DNA of 64,000 nucleotides from positions 911,562 through 975,561 of the forward strand of contig NZ_BMZE01000002.1 of NCBI RefSeq assembly GCF_014652635.1, in the 5' to 3' direction. This DNA comes from Devosia pacifica (GTDB taxonomy: Bacteria > Pseudomonadota > Alphaproteobacteria > Rhizobiales > Devosiaceae). Below are positions 20,994 through 30,291 of the stretch, in pieces (positions within the stretch are counted from its first letter, which is position 1; each line of letters opens with the position of its first letter). Made by a program: the position numbers and the translations under genes. Below the pieces are notes generated by a model that made no database searches, had not been told where the DNA came from, and saw nothing but the letters and a program-made list of their open reading frames with translations.

Positions 20994-21416
20994 GTGATCC
21001 AGTACGCGCTTGTCTGTGAAAATGCTCACCGGTTCGACGCCTGGTTCGGCAATGCCGAGGCCTACGAGGCCCAGCATGCCAGAAAACTCGTGACGTGCCC
21101 GGTCTGCGATTCCGCTCACGTCGAAAAGGCGCTGATGGCGCCCGCCGTTAGGACCCAAAAGGAAAAGGTCGCCGTATCCGCCGGCCACCCGGAACACCAA
21201 AAGATCCGCGAGGCGCTGCGGGCGTTGCGCCGCAAGGTGGAGACGGAAGCCGATTATGTCGGCGAACGTTTCGCAGAAGAAGCGCGCAAGATCCACTACG
21301 GCGAGGCCGACCAGCGCGGCATCTATGGCGAAGCATCACGCGACGAAGTCACGGGGCTGTTGGAAGATGGCATCGAGATCATGCCGTTGCCTGTACTTCC
21401 TGACGACCATAACTGA
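20994..21416 (+). CDS. DUF1178 family protein
   Basis: A 140-residue protein of the DUF1178 family, recognised by the start IQYALVCENAHRFDAWFGNAEAYEAQ, a CPVCDSAHVEKALMAP metal-binding-like pair of cysteines, and the C-terminal EEARKIHYGEADQRGIYGEAS segment. The start is GTG at 20994. Members resemble small zinc-ribbon regulators, but no function is established. It sits at the end of the comF-grxC-Nit group, as in many related genomes. Confidence 0.85.
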   Translation: MIQYALVCENAHRFDAWFGNAEAYEAQHARKLVTCPVCDSAHVEKALMAPAVRTQKEKVAVSAGHPEHQKIREALRALRRKVETEADYVGERFAEEARKIHYGEADQRGIYGEASRDEVTGLLEDGIEIMPLPVLPDDHN

Positions 21417-21489
21417 GTTTGCGGAACCAACCGGCGGGGCGCCGGGTTGGGCAGCAGCCTATCATCCGAACGTCTGATCGGAGACAATC

Positions 21490-22359
21490 ATGACAGAATT
21501 GAATGCCGCGAAAGCGGGCACGTTCGCCATTGGCGGCGACCTCGAGGTCAATCGCCTCGGCTTTGGTGCCATGCGGGTAACCGGCGACGGTATCTGGGGC
21601 GATCCGGCCGATCCGGAAGAGGCGCGCCGAACGCTGCGCCGGCTGCCGGAACTCAACATCAACTTCATCGATACGGCCGAGGCCTATGGTCCGTTCACCA
21701 GCGAGCTGATGCTCGCAGAGGTGTTGGCGCCCTACAAGAACGGCCTGACCGTCGCCACCAAGGGCGGCAACACTCGTGCTGGCCCAAATGACTGGCGGCC
21801 GGTCGGCCGCGCCGGTGTTCTCATCCAGGGCGTCAAGCTCAGCCTGAGGCACCTGAAGCTCGAGCAGCTTCCGTTGTGGCAGCTGCACCGGATTGATCCG
21901 GATACGCCACGCGAAGAGCAGTTCAGCACCATGGCCGAGATGCAGAAGGAAGGCCTTGTGCGCCACCTTGGGCTATCGGAGGTGAGCGTCGCCGACATCG
22001 AGGAAGCCAGCAAGTACTTCAAGGTCGCAACGGTTCAGAACCACTATAACCTGACCAAGCGCGACAGCGAGGATGTGCTCGAGTATTGCGAGAAGAACGG
22101 CATCGGTTTCATTCCGTGGTTTCCGCTGGCAGGCGGCGAGCTTGCCAAGTCCGATCAAGGCTTTGCCGAGATCGTGAAAAAACACGATGCCAGCCCGAGC
22201 CAGATCGCTCTCGCCTGGGTGCTGAAGCGCTCCAAGGTAATGCTGCCAATCCCGGGCACCGGCAAGGTCAAGCACCTTGAGGAGAATGTCGCGGCGGCTG
22301 ATATCGAGCTGTCGGACGAGGACTTCAAGACGCTCGATGCTATCGGCCGCAAGGCCTGA
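21490..22359 (+). CDS. Aldo/keto reductase
   Basis: A 289-residue NADPH-dependent oxidoreductase of the AKR fold. The catalytic tetrad D61, Y66, K91 and H133 is complete ([22 protein letters not shown]), and the C-terminal [26 protein letters not shown] is the cofactor-binding end. The N-terminal extension before the first strand is short. Substrate is unknown. GGAG lies 8 bp before the ATG. It is convergent with ilvD across a strong terminator. Confidence 0.92.
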   Translation: MTELNAAKAGTFAIGGDLEVNRLGFGAMRVTGDGIWGDPADPEEARRTLRRLPELNINFIDTAEAYGPFTSELMLAEVLAPYKNGLTVATKGGNTRAGPNDWRPVGRAGVLIQGVKLSLRHLKLEQLPLWQLHRIDPDTPREEQFSTMAEMQKEGLVRHLGLSEVSVADIEEASKYFKVATVQNHYNLTKRDSEDVLEYCEKNGIGFIPWFPLAGGELAKSDQGFAEIVKKHDASPSQIALAWVLKRSKVMLPIPGTGKVKHLEENVAAADIELSDEDFKTLDAIGRKA

Positions 22360-22381
22360 GGTATCGAACGGTCACATAAAA

Positions 22382-22407
22382 GGCCCGCCGCTTTTCAGTG
22401 GCGGGCC
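22382..22407. terminator. Bidirectional terminator between aldo/keto reductase gene and ilvD
   Basis: An 8-bp perfect stem, GGCCCGCC (22382-22389) with GGCGGGCC (22400-22407), with a 10-nt loop and an AAAA run before it that gives a T-run on the reverse strand. Confidence 0.75.
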
Positions 22408-22433
22408 CTTCTGCATTTGAGGTCAGCCTCGTG

Positions 22434-24275
22434 TCAGCCGAGATCGCCGAGATCGCGGACGGCGCCGCGCGCGGCGCTCGTGGCGAAGGCGGCATAGGCC
22501 TTGAGTGCGGTCGTCACGTTGCGTTTGCGCGGGTTGGCAGGTTTCCAGCCGGCTTCGTCCTGATCGTTGCGACGTTGCACGAGCTCGTCTTCCGAGACCT
22601 TGAGGTGAACGCTGCGATTGGGGATATCGATCTCGATCGTATCGCCTTCGCGAACGAGGCCGATAGTGCCGCCGGCCGCTGCCTCTGGCGAGACGTGGCC
22701 GATCGACAGCCCCGATGTGCCGCCGGAAAAGCGCCCGTCGGTGATCAGCGCGCAGGCCTTGCCGAGCCCCTTCGATTTCAGATAGCTCGTCGGATAGAGC
22801 ATTTCCTGCATACCGGGGCCGCCCTTCGGGCCTTCATAGCGGATGACGATGACGTCGCCTTCCTTGATCTCGTTCGACAGGATCGCCTTGACGGTCGCGT
22901 CCTGGCTCTCGAACACCCGTGCCGGGCCGGTGAACTTTAGGATCGACTCGTCGACACCCGCTGTCTTCACGATGCAGCCGTCGATTGCCAGATTGCCGGA
23001 CAAGACCGCGAGGCCGCCATCCTTGGAGAAGGCATGCTCGGCGCTGCGGATGGCACCGTTCTGGCGGTCCGTGTCCAGCTCTTTCCAGCGATTGGCCTGG
23101 CTGAACGCCTGCGTCGTGCGGACGCCGCCTGGTGCCGCCATGAAGAACTGACGCACGCTGTCGGAGTTCGAGCGGGTGATGTCCCACCGGTCGAGCGCGT
23201 CGCCCATGGTGCGAGTGTGCACGGTCGGTACGGTGCGGTCGAGCAGGTCGGCGCGGTCAAGTTCGCCGAGAATGCCCATGATGCCGCCGGCGCGGTGAAC
23301 GTCCTCGACGTGGACGTCGTTCTTGGCTGGTGCGACCTTGCACAAGACCGGCACCTTGCGGCTGAGCGCATCGATATCATCCATGGTGAAATCGATGCCG
23401 CCTTCATGCGCCGCCGCGAGAATGTGCAGCACGGTGTTGGTGGAGCCACCCATCGCGATATCGAGCGCCATGGCGTTTTCGAATGCCGCCTTCGAGGCAA
23501 TCGTTCTCGGCAGCACGGTGTCGTCGTCCTGCTCATAGTGCCGGCGGGCCAGGTCGACGATCAGGTGTCCGGCTTCCTGGAACAGCCGCTTGCGGTCGAC
23601 GTGCGTTGCAAGGGTCGAACCATTGCCCGGCAGGCTGAGGCCGAGGGCTTCAGTCAGGCAGTTCATCGAATTGGCGGTGAACATGCCCGAGCACGATCCG
23701 CATGTGGGGCATGCGGCTTCCTCGACGGCGAGGACTTCCTCGTCGGAATAGGAGTCGTCCGCAGCCATCACCATTGCATCGACCAGATCGAGCGCCTGCA
23801 GCTTGCCCTTGAGATTTGCCTTGCCTGCTTCCATCGGGCCGCCTGAAACGAAGACCACCGGGATGTTGATCCGCATCGCCGCCATCAGCATGCCGGGGGT
23901 GATCTTGTCGCAATTGGAGATGCACACCATGGCGTCGGCGCAGTGCGCGTTGACCATGTATTCGACGCTGTCGGCAATCAGGTCACGGCTCGGCAGCGAA
24001 TAGAGCATGCCGTCGTGGCCCATTGCGATGCCATCGTCGACGGCAATGGTGTTGAATTCCTTGGCCACGCCGCCCGCAGCCTCGATTTCGCGCGCGACCA
24101 ACTGGCCCATATCCTTGAGGTGGACATGGCCGGGCACGAACTGGGTGAAGGAATTGACCACAGCAATGATCGGCTTGCCGAAATCCTCGGTCTTCATGCC
24201 GGTCGCCCGCCATAGTCCGCGGGCGCCAGCCATGTTGCGTCCATGAGTGGTGGTGCGTGAACGATAGTGTGGCAT
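22434..24275 (-). CDS. ilvD: Dihydroxy-acid dehydratase
   Basis: Iron-sulfur enzyme of valine, leucine and isoleucine synthesis that dehydrates 2,3-dihydroxy-isovalerate and -methylvalerate. The 613-residue length is that of the E. coli-like long form. Cluster residues C122 (ISNCDK) and C195 ([14 protein letters not shown]) are present, as are [17 protein letters not shown] at the N-terminus and the [21 protein letters not shown] segment. The only cysteines in the N-terminal third are C112, C118 and C122, as in [4Fe-4S]-type enzymes. ATG at 24273-24275. Divergent from the MFS gene, with a palindrome in the shared upstream region. Confidence 0.96.
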   Translation of the reverse strand: MPHYRSRTTTHGRNMAGARGLWRATGMKTEDFGKPIIAVVNSFTQFVPGHVHLKDMGQLVAREIEAAGGVAKEFNTIAVDDGIAMGHDGMLYSLPSRDLIADSVEYMVNAHCADAMVCISNCDKITPGMLMAAMRINIPVVFVSGGPMEAGKANLKGKLQALDLVDAMVMAADDSYSDEEVLAVEEAACPTCGSCSGMFTANSMNCLTEALGLSLPGNGSTLATHVDRKRLFQEAGHLIVDLARRHYEQDDDTVLPRTIASKAAFENAMALDIAMGGSTNTVLHILAAAHEGGIDFTMDDIDALSRKVPVLCKVAPAKNDVHVEDVHRAGGIMGILGELDRADLLDRTVPTVHTRTMGDALDRWDITRSNSDSVRQFFMAAPGGVRTTQAFSQANRWKELDTDRQNGAIRSAEHAFSKDGGLAVLSGNLAIDGCIVKTAGVDESILKFTGPARVFESQDATVKAILSNEIKEGDVIVIRYEGPKGGPGMQEMLYPTSYLKSKGLGKACALITDGRFSGGTSGLSIGHVSPEAAAGGTIGLVREGDTIEIDIPNRSVHLKVSEDELVQRRNDQDEAGWKPANPRKRNVTTALKAYAAFATSAARGAVRDLGDLG

Positions 24276-24363
24276 TGTGTCCTCGCCTGTCTGTGGCCGG
24301 CAAAGGCTGAAAAGCCTGCCGGAAGTTGGCCTTTTGTAGACCTAACGACAGGCGAGGGCAAGC

Positions 24364-24384
24364 CGTACCGTAACGTACGGTACG
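24364..24384. promoter_or_regulatory. Perfect inverted repeat in the ilvD / MFS divergent region
   Basis: Arms CGTACCGT (24364-24371) and ACGGTACG (24377-24384) are perfect complements around a 5-bp spacer AACGT. The size and symmetry are those of a dimeric repressor site, for example TetR-type. It lies 89 bp upstream of the ilvD start and 101 bp before the MFS start. No regulator gene is adjacent. Confidence 0.5.
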
Positions 24385-24484
24385 ATTGTTTTGGACAGCC
24401 TTGACGGAGCGCTGGAACTTGCCAGCGCGCCAGTGCGTCCCCTATGGAAGTTCACGTCGCATCACACAGGCTGCGGAGGCCCGC

Positions 24485-25813
24485 TTGAGCACGACCGACA
24501 CCAAGACCCCCTCGCCACTTCTGTCCGTAGCCGCGCTGCTGATGTCAGTGGCGTTTCTGATCATGGGCAATGGCTTGCAGCTCATGCTGCTGCCGATCCG
24601 CGGTGAGCTCGAAGGATTCTCGGAGTTCCAGATCGGTCTTTTGGGCTCCGGGTACTTTCTGGGTTTCGTGCTCGGCTGCCTCATCGGCCCGAAAATTATT
24701 GCCCGGGCGGGGCATATCCGCGCCTTTGCGGCACTAGTGGCAATCGCCTCCTCGGTGGCGCTCGGCTACCCTCTGGCGGTCGATCCAATCCTCTGGGTGG
24801 TTCTCCGACTGATCACGGGGTTTTGTCTGTCCGGGCTGTATCTGGTTGTCGAGAGTTGGCTCAACGATCGTGCCACGAACGAAACCCGCGGGACGCTGTT
24901 TTCGGTTTATGTCGCCATCACATTCACGGTGATCGTGCTCGGTCAGATGACGGTGACATTGTTCCAGCCTTCGTCGTTCATTCTGTTTTCCATCGGTTCG
25001 ATCCTCGTGTCGCTGGCCGCGGTGCCGGTGGTCATGACCCGATCGACGCAGCCGCCGCCGATCACCTTCGTGCGGTTCAGGCCGGTGCGCCTGTTTCAAC
25101 TTTCTCCGGCAGGGGCGGTATCGGTGTTCATGATCGGGCTGACGACTGGTGCCTTCTGGTCGCTGGCGCCGACTTTCGCCAGCCGGCTCAGCGGCAGCGT
25201 GACGACGGCGGCGCTGTTCATGAGTGCGGCGGTCTTGGGCGGTGCACTGGCCCAATGGCCGGTCGGCAAGCTGTCCGATACGTTCGACCGCCGCTATGTC
25301 ATCATCGGCCTGTCGGCTTTTGCCGCCTTCTCGGGCGTCGTGCTCAGTCTCATGCCAGCGCTCGACATCCTGGGATTGATTGTGGCGCTGCTGTTCGGCG
25401 CCGGGCTGCTGACCAGCTATGCCATCGCAACAGCGCATGTCTTCGACTATGCGGACCGCTCCGAGTACGTGGAGGTGTCGGCCGGTCTGTTATTGCTCAA
25501 CGGTCTTGGCTCGACGCTTGGTCCGCTGATTGCATCGTTCGGCATGTCCGTGGCCGGGCAGCAGGCGCTGTTCTGGGTCAACGCCATCATTCAGATCCTG
25601 CTGATCGCATTTGTCGTCAGCCGCATGCGTCGCCGCGATACGCTGTCCGAGGCCGAAAAGCACAACTTCGACTTCGCGACGACCGCCCCTGTTGTGATGA
25701 TCGGCGAGGACGAGGAGGCTGTGATGATGAGCGACCTTGTCGTCGAGCAGCCAGTCGAGCAAGCACCAGAGCCGGAGCCGGCAGAAGCGGCGCCGGACCC
25801 GCGCGGGTTCTGA
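24485..25813 (+). CDS. MFS transporter (YcaD-like)
   Basis: A 442-residue major facilitator with about 12 hydrophobic segments from residue 12 to about 395 and the family loop GPKIIARAGHIRAFA between helices 2 and 3. Gene context and pattern (LRLITGFCLSGLYLVVESWLNDRATNETRG) match YcaD-like exporters of unknown substrate. The C-terminal 50 residues form an acidic, Glu/Pro-rich cytoplasmic tail. The start is TTG at 24485, chosen because GGAGG occupies 24475-24479 at 5-nt spacing; an upstream ATG at 24386 would add 33 residues overlapping the palindrome. Divergent from ilvD. Confidence 0.85.
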   Translation: MSTTDTKTPSPLLSVAALLMSVAFLIMGNGLQLMLLPIRGELEGFSEFQIGLLGSGYFLGFVLGCLIGPKIIARAGHIRAFAALVAIASSVALGYPLAVDPILWVVLRLITGFCLSGLYLVVESWLNDRATNETRGTLFSVYVAITFTVIVLGQMTVTLFQPSSFILFSIGSILVSLAAVPVVMTRSTQPPPITFVRFRPVRLFQLSPAGAVSVFMIGLTTGAFWSLAPTFASRLSGSVTTAALFMSAAVLGGALAQWPVGKLSDTFDRRYVIIGLSAFAAFSGVVLSLMPALDILGLIVALLFGAGLLTSYAIATAHVFDYADRSEYVEVSAGLLLLNGLGSTLGPLIASFGMSVAGQQALFWVNAIIQILLIAFVVSRMRRRDTLSEAEKHNFDFATTAPVVMIGEDEEAVMMSDLVVEQPVEQAPEPEPAEAAPDPRGF

Positions 25814-25873
25814 TCGGGGCAACGCGGCGACGCGCCGGCCGTTGTCACTTCGAAAAGACGAGAGGCTTGTTCC

Positions 25874-26653
25874 ATGACCGAAGTGACAGATGCGACTGGC
25901 GACGGCGTTCCAATCGTTCTCCCGCGGCAACTCGTTGCCGAAACCGTCGTCGAGGCTAGCCTTGATCAGGTCTGGGCCGCAGTGCGCGAACCGACACATC
26001 TGCGCAATTGGTTCGGGTGGGAGGCAGAGTCTCTCGACGCCGAAATCGCGCACATATTCATCGAAACCGCCACTGTCGATTCCGACCGGCATAGTGTGAC
26101 GTTCGAGGCCTATGAGACAATTGCAGACAGCCTCGAACTGGAGCCCACCGAGGCAGGGGCTACCATGGTGCGAATCGTAAGGCACAATGCACCCGCGATC
26201 GACTGGACTTCGGGATTCGATGAACTCAACGAAGGCTGGGTTAGTTTTCTGCAGCAATTGCGCCTTCTGCTGGATCTGCACCATGATGAGGATCGACAGA
26301 CGCTTTATCGCTCGGGGATTGTCGCAGAGGGCGAGTCTCCGCCGAGCCGAGCGCTCGGCATCGATGCACTCCACGACAAGCCGCCGGGTGCCGAGTTCTC
26401 GATTACACTGCCATGGGGCGAGCCGTTGAGCGGCACCATCTGGCATCGCACGGCGTTTCAGACAGGTTTGTGGGTCCCGGCACTTGGCGACGGCTTACTG
26501 ATTGTCATGGACAAACCGAAGAGCCCGCGCCGGCAAGAGGGCGGCGGTGGGCTGCTGATGAGCTGTTTCGGGCTTGAAGCGGAAACTTTCGCAGATCTGG
26601 CCGGACGCTGGAGCGCCTGGTGGACAGAGCGATACACGGTGCCGAGCGACTAG
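25874..26653 (+). CDS. SRPBCC/AHSA1-like domain protein
   Basis: A 259-residue cytoplasmic protein. Residues about 15-145 show the START-like SRPBCC pattern (ETVVEASLDQVWAAVREPTHLRNWFGWEAESLD, then GWVSFLQQLRLLL), which forms a ligand cavity. The C-terminal 110 residues look like a second, weaker copy of the fold. No catalytic residue can be pointed out. Proteins of this build are often found with ArsR regulators, but none is seen here. It lies between the MFS and PfkB genes on the same strand, 60 and 69 bp apart. Confidence 0.75.
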   Translation: MTEVTDATGDGVPIVLPRQLVAETVVEASLDQVWAAVREPTHLRNWFGWEAESLDAEIAHIFIETATVDSDRHSVTFEAYETIADSLELEPTEAGATMVRIVRHNAPAIDWTSGFDELNEGWVSFLQQLRLLLDLHHDEDRQTLYRSGIVAEGESPPSRALGIDALHDKPPGAEFSITLPWGEPLSGTIWHRTAFQTGLWVPALGDGLLIVMDKPKSPRRQEGGGGLLMSCFGLEAETFADLAGRWSAWWTERYTVPSD

Positions 26654-26722
26654 GCTTCAAGCCGTCTGGCCTGGTGCGATCAGGAGTGCTATGGCCCGCC
26701 CACCATAGCGGGGAGAGCATTC

Positions 26723-27676
26723 ATGTTCGTAGTTGGGGGCGAAAGCCTGATAGATCTGGTGAGCGCGCCACGGATGGAGGGCGAACCGATCTCGATGCAG
26801 GCGCATCAGGGCGGGTCTCCCTATAATTGCGCCATCGCCCTGGCCCGTCTTGGTAACGACACCGGATTCTTGTGTCCGATCTCGAAAGACGGGTTTGGCA
26901 GCTACCTGCTCGAGCCACTTGAATCGGCGGGGGTTCGCCCGCTCCTTGCGGAGCGCGTTGCGGCGCCAACGACGCTTGCGGTGGTGACGCTCGACGCGGC
27001 GGGTAAGGCGCAGTACGAATTCTATCGCGGCGCGGACAGGGCGCTGACCGCCGATACCGGCATTGCCGCCCTTCCAGCCAGCCCCGTCGCCTACCAGATC
27101 GGCGGGTTCTGCCCGATCGAAGCCGAAGACGCGATGGTCTGGCGCCAGGTCGTCGAGGCGGCGTTCGATCGTGGCGCCACGATTTCCTTCGATCCGAATG
27201 TGCGCCCGTCGCTGCTCAGCGATCCCGAAGGCTATCGCGAGCGGCTCTCGGATTTTCTCGACCTTGCACATATCATCAAGATCTCGGAAGAAGACCTGGC
27301 GTGGCTCGATGACTCGCGGAGCATCGAAGAGCACGCGCAGGCGCTGCTCCAGCGTCCCAATTGCCGGCTGGTGGTGGTCTCGCTCGGCGAAGAGGGCTCG
27401 CGCGCCTTCACCAGCGCCGGCAGCGTCAAGGCCGGCATCTACAGCCCGATGATCTTCAAGGACACGGTTGGTGCAGGCGACAGCCTTATGGCGGGCATTC
27501 TGTGCTGGCTCTCCGATAATGGCCGGCTTGGTGCTAACGAGATGTCAGCACTTGATGACGACGCGTTAACGCGGATGCTGCGGTTTGCGGCTGTCGTTGC
27601 TGGCCTCAACTGCGCCGAGGAAGGCTGCAATCCGCCGACGCGGGATCAGGTCGACGCAGTGCTCTCTGGCAAGTAG
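26723..27676 (+). CDS. PfkB family carbohydrate kinase (fructokinase-like)
   Basis: A 317-residue ribokinase-fold sugar kinase. It has the N-terminal GGESLIDLV and GGSPYNCAIALARLG (PfkB signature 1 region) and the anion-hole/catalytic motif DTVGAGDS at 247-254, with D253 as base. The sequence SFDPNVRPSLL is characteristic of fructokinases. The RBS GGGGAGAG lies 7 bp upstream of the ATG. The sugar cannot be proved; fructose is the best guess. It is on the same strand as the SRPBCC and cytochrome genes, but no sugar transporter is adjacent. Confidence 0.85.
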   Translation: MFVVGGESLIDLVSAPRMEGEPISMQAHQGGSPYNCAIALARLGNDTGFLCPISKDGFGSYLLEPLESAGVRPLLAERVAAPTTLAVVTLDAAGKAQYEFYRGADRALTADTGIAALPASPVAYQIGGFCPIEAEDAMVWRQVVEAAFDRGATISFDPNVRPSLLSDPEGYRERLSDFLDLAHIIKISEEDLAWLDDSRSIEEHAQALLQRPNCRLVVVSLGEEGSRAFTSAGSVKAGIYSPMIFKDTVGAGDSLMAGILCWLSDNGRLGANEMSALDDDALTRMLRFAAVVAGLNCAEEGCNPPTRDQVDAVLSGK

Positions 27677-27751
27677 CCGTCACACCCTCGTTTGTGGACA
27701 GCCGCTATAGCGTCTGGTTAGCTTCATTAAAACGTGACCTGCGGAGGGCGC

Positions 27752-28621
27752 ATGCGGGGGATTTTCATTGGCCTTGGAGCCATTGCCGCGATCGGGGGTG
27801 TCGCTGCGGGAGCATTGCTGTTCTGGCCAATTTCCGGGCCTGCGCGAAACCTTGATCTGACCGGAGACGCCGAGCGCGGCAGTTATCTGATCCGGGTCGG
27901 CGGCTGCGTTTCCTGCCATACCAATGGTGCCGATGGCGCCCTGCTTGCCGGCGGCGCACCGCTTGAGACGCAGTTCGGCACATTCGTCGCGCCCAACATC
28001 ACGCCCGACGCCGAACACGGCATTGGCGCCTGGGATCTTGAAACCTTTGCCCGGGCGATGAGCGATGGCATCAGCCCGCAAGGCCACCTCTATCCGGTGT
28101 TTCCCTATGAGCATTATACGCTGATGCCGGATCAGGACATTGCCGATCTCTACGCAGCGCTGATGGAAATCGAGCCGGTGGCGGCGCCGGCCGGGGACAG
28201 CGAGGTGGCGTTCCCCTTCAACATGCGGCCACTTCTTGGTGCCTGGAAGACGCTGTTTTTCCGGCCCGAGCGGTTCACTGGCGATCAATCCGATCCGCTT
28301 GAGCGCGGGCGCTATCTTGCCTATGGACCCGCCCACTGCGTTGCCTGCCACACGCCGCGCAATGCGCTCGGCGCGCTCGAGTGGGATGCGGCCTTCACCG
28401 GCTCTCCGGGCGGTCCGGGTGGTCGCGCACCGGCCATCACGGCAGCGGCGCTGGCTGAAGACGGGTACGACGTGCCGACGCTTGTGCAGACCCTCAAGGA
28501 TGGCTTCACGCCGGGCTTCGACGTCCTCGGCGGACCGATGGGCGAAGTGATCACAGAGGGCACCAGCCATTGGAGTGACGAGGATCTCGAGGCGCTGGCA
28601 GGCTATCTCCTGGCAGAGTGA
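27752..28621 (+). CDS. Membrane-anchored diheme cytochrome c
   Basis: A 289-residue c-type cytochrome with two heme-binding CxxCH motifs, C52-C55-H56 and C196-C199-H200, each followed by a cytochrome fold. An N-terminal hydrophobic segment (about 3-26) is either an uncleaved anchor or a signal. The two-domain build with FVAPNITPD and YEHYTLMPD matches the cytochrome subunit of membrane alcohol/aldehyde/gluconate dehydrogenases and similar diheme carriers, but no dehydrogenase gene is adjacent. The ATG at 27752 with GGAGGG at 27743-27748 was preferred over a GTG 18 bp upstream. Its stop codon directly abuts the stop of convergent nadB. Confidence 0.88.
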   Translation: MRGIFIGLGAIAAIGGVAAGALLFWPISGPARNLDLTGDAERGSYLIRVGGCVSCHTNGADGALLAGGAPLETQFGTFVAPNITPDAEHGIGAWDLETFARAMSDGISPQGHLYPVFPYEHYTLMPDQDIADLYAALMEIEPVAAPAGDSEVAFPFNMRPLLGAWKTLFFRPERFTGDQSDPLERGRYLAYGPAHCVACHTPRNALGALEWDAAFTGSPGGPGGRAPAITAAALAEDGYDVPTLVQTLKDGFTPGFDVLGGPMGEVITEGTSHWSDEDLEALAGYLLAE

Positions 28622-30208
28622 TCACGCTTCGGCGCGGATCGCATGCGCCTCGGCGAGCGTCATCTGTGTGTGCCGGCTCCACGCGGTGCTGGTTTCGGGG
28701 TAATCGGTGCGGAAATGGCCACCGCGGCTTTCGGTCCGCCGTAGCGCCGCCGCTGCCACCAGCGTTGCCGATGTCGTCATGTTGAGATAGGCCCGCGTTA
28801 CCCGCACCGCATTGGCTTCGAGTTCGGCAATGCCACGCAGGGCCTGACGCAGGCCCTCGCCGCTGCGCTCGACGCCGACGAGATTGGTCATCATCGCGCG
28901 CAGGTCACGGACCGCCTCGAGGTTCCGCAACGTCTCCTCAGCCTTCTGGCCCTCTGCCTCGTTCCACTCTATGCCTTCGAACGGCTTGAGTGCGCGCACC
29001 GGCTCCAACCCGCCGATATCCTCGGCGATCCGTGCGCCATAAACAGTGGCCTCGAGCAGTGAGTTCGAGGCCAGCCGGTTGGCGCCGTGAAGACCGGTGC
29101 AACTCGCCTCGCCGCAGACCCATAGCCCCGGCAGGCTGGAGCGTCCCGTCTCATCGACCAGTACGCCCCCCATATGGAAATGCGCAGCCGGCGTGACCGG
29201 AATTGGGTCCTTGACCGGATCGATGCCGGCCTCATGGCAATAGGCGCTGACGGTCGGGAAGGCTGTGAGGATCTTTTCGCCGAGCACCTCGCGGGTATCG
29301 AGAAAGACGCGCCGGCCCGACTGGATCTGGCGGAAATTCGCACGCGCCACCACGTCGCGCGGGGCGAGCTCGGCATCCGGGTGGATCGCCGGCATGAACC
29401 TCTCGCCCTGATCATTGATCAGGATAGCGCCTTCGCCGCGCAGGGCTTCCGTTGCCAGTGGCGCCGGGTCGGCGCCGGTGAGAATGGCCGTGGGGTGGAA
29501 CTGCACGAACTCCGGATCGCCAATCAGGGCGCCGGCGCGTGCAGCCATGCCCATGGCGTGGCCGCGCACGCTTGGCGGGTTCGTCGTGACGCCGTAAAGC
29601 CCGCCAAGACCGCCGGCAGCCAGAACAGTCGCGCGTGCTCGGATGAATACCGGCTCGGTATAGCGGTCGCCCAGCCTCCGGCAGAAAACACCGACGACGC
29701 GGCCATCGGCGCGGGCGAGATCGACGGCGGTTATCCCTTCGACAATACGGATGGACGGCGTCCGCCGGACCGCCGCGATAATCGCCTGCATGATCGCCCA
29801 GCCTGCCCGATCGCCAGCCACCTTGACGATGCGGTTGGCGGAGTGGGCGGCTTCACGGCCGAGCGCATAATTGCCGAAATCGTCCCGGTCGAACGGCGTG
29901 CCGAATTGCGCGAGATCGGCGATGCGTTCGGCGGCCTCGGCTGTCACGGATTCAGCGGTTCCGTGATCGACGATCCCGGCTCCCGCCATTTCGGTGTCGC
30001 GCGCATGGGCGCTCGAGCTGTCGCCGGCACCGACTGCTGCAGCCACCCCGCCTTGCGCCCATGCCGAGGACGCGCCTGCACCGAGCGGTTTGGGCGAAAG
30101 AACCGTCACAGGCCTCGGTGCGAGCTTGAGGGCGCAGAAGAGGCCGGCAAGCCCCGCGCCGACGATCAGTGCGCCGTCAGCATTCAGCGTGTTGTCGAAA
30201 ATCGTCAC
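28622..30208 (-). CDS. nadB: L-aspartate oxidase
   Basis: Flavoenzyme that oxidises aspartate to iminoaspartate for quinolinate and NAD synthesis. The 528-residue protein has the FAD-binding GALIVGAGLAGLFCAL at its start, SSAWAQGGVAAA, the active-site PAAHFHMGGVLVDETGRSS region and the GLWVCGEASCTGLHGANRLASNSLLEA signature. The start is GTG at 30206-30208, preceded by GGGAGG in the same strand; a longer frame to 30409 would run into the next gene. nadA lies only 0.9 kb away but is separated by the HNH-like gene. nadC is not adjacent. Confidence 0.93.
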   Translation of the reverse strand: MTIFDNTLNADGALIVGAGLAGLFCALKLAPRPVTVLSPKPLGAGASSAWAQGGVAAAVGAGDSSSAHARDTEMAGAGIVDHGTAESVTAEAAERIADLAQFGTPFDRDDFGNYALGREAAHSANRIVKVAGDRAGWAIMQAIIAAVRRTPSIRIVEGITAVDLARADGRVVGVFCRRLGDRYTEPVFIRARATVLAAGGLGGLYGVTTNPPSVRGHAMGMAARAGALIGDPEFVQFHPTAILTGADPAPLATEALRGEGAILINDQGERFMPAIHPDAELAPRDVVARANFRQIQSGRRVFLDTREVLGEKILTAFPTVSAYCHEAGIDPVKDPIPVTPAAHFHMGGVLVDETGRSSLPGLWVCGEASCTGLHGANRLASNSLLEATVYGARIAEDIGGLEPVRALKPFEGIEWNEAEGQKAEETLRNLEAVRDLRAMMTNLVGVERSGEGLRQALRGIAELEANAVRVTRAYLNMTTSATLVAAAALRRTESRGGHFRTDYPETSTAWSRHTQMTLAEAHAIRAEA

Positions 30209-30291
30209 GTGGCCTCCCAAATCCGGCCATACAGTCTTGTACGTACGCAAAAACGCGATACGGCTATTTCCGTAAGTGATGCGGAACGTCC

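Noticed and set aside
30234..30250. GTACGTAC palindrome between nadB and the HNH-like gene as an NAD-regulator site
   Set aside because: Only 8 bp and off-centre; it does not extend into longer symmetry, so it is too weak to call.
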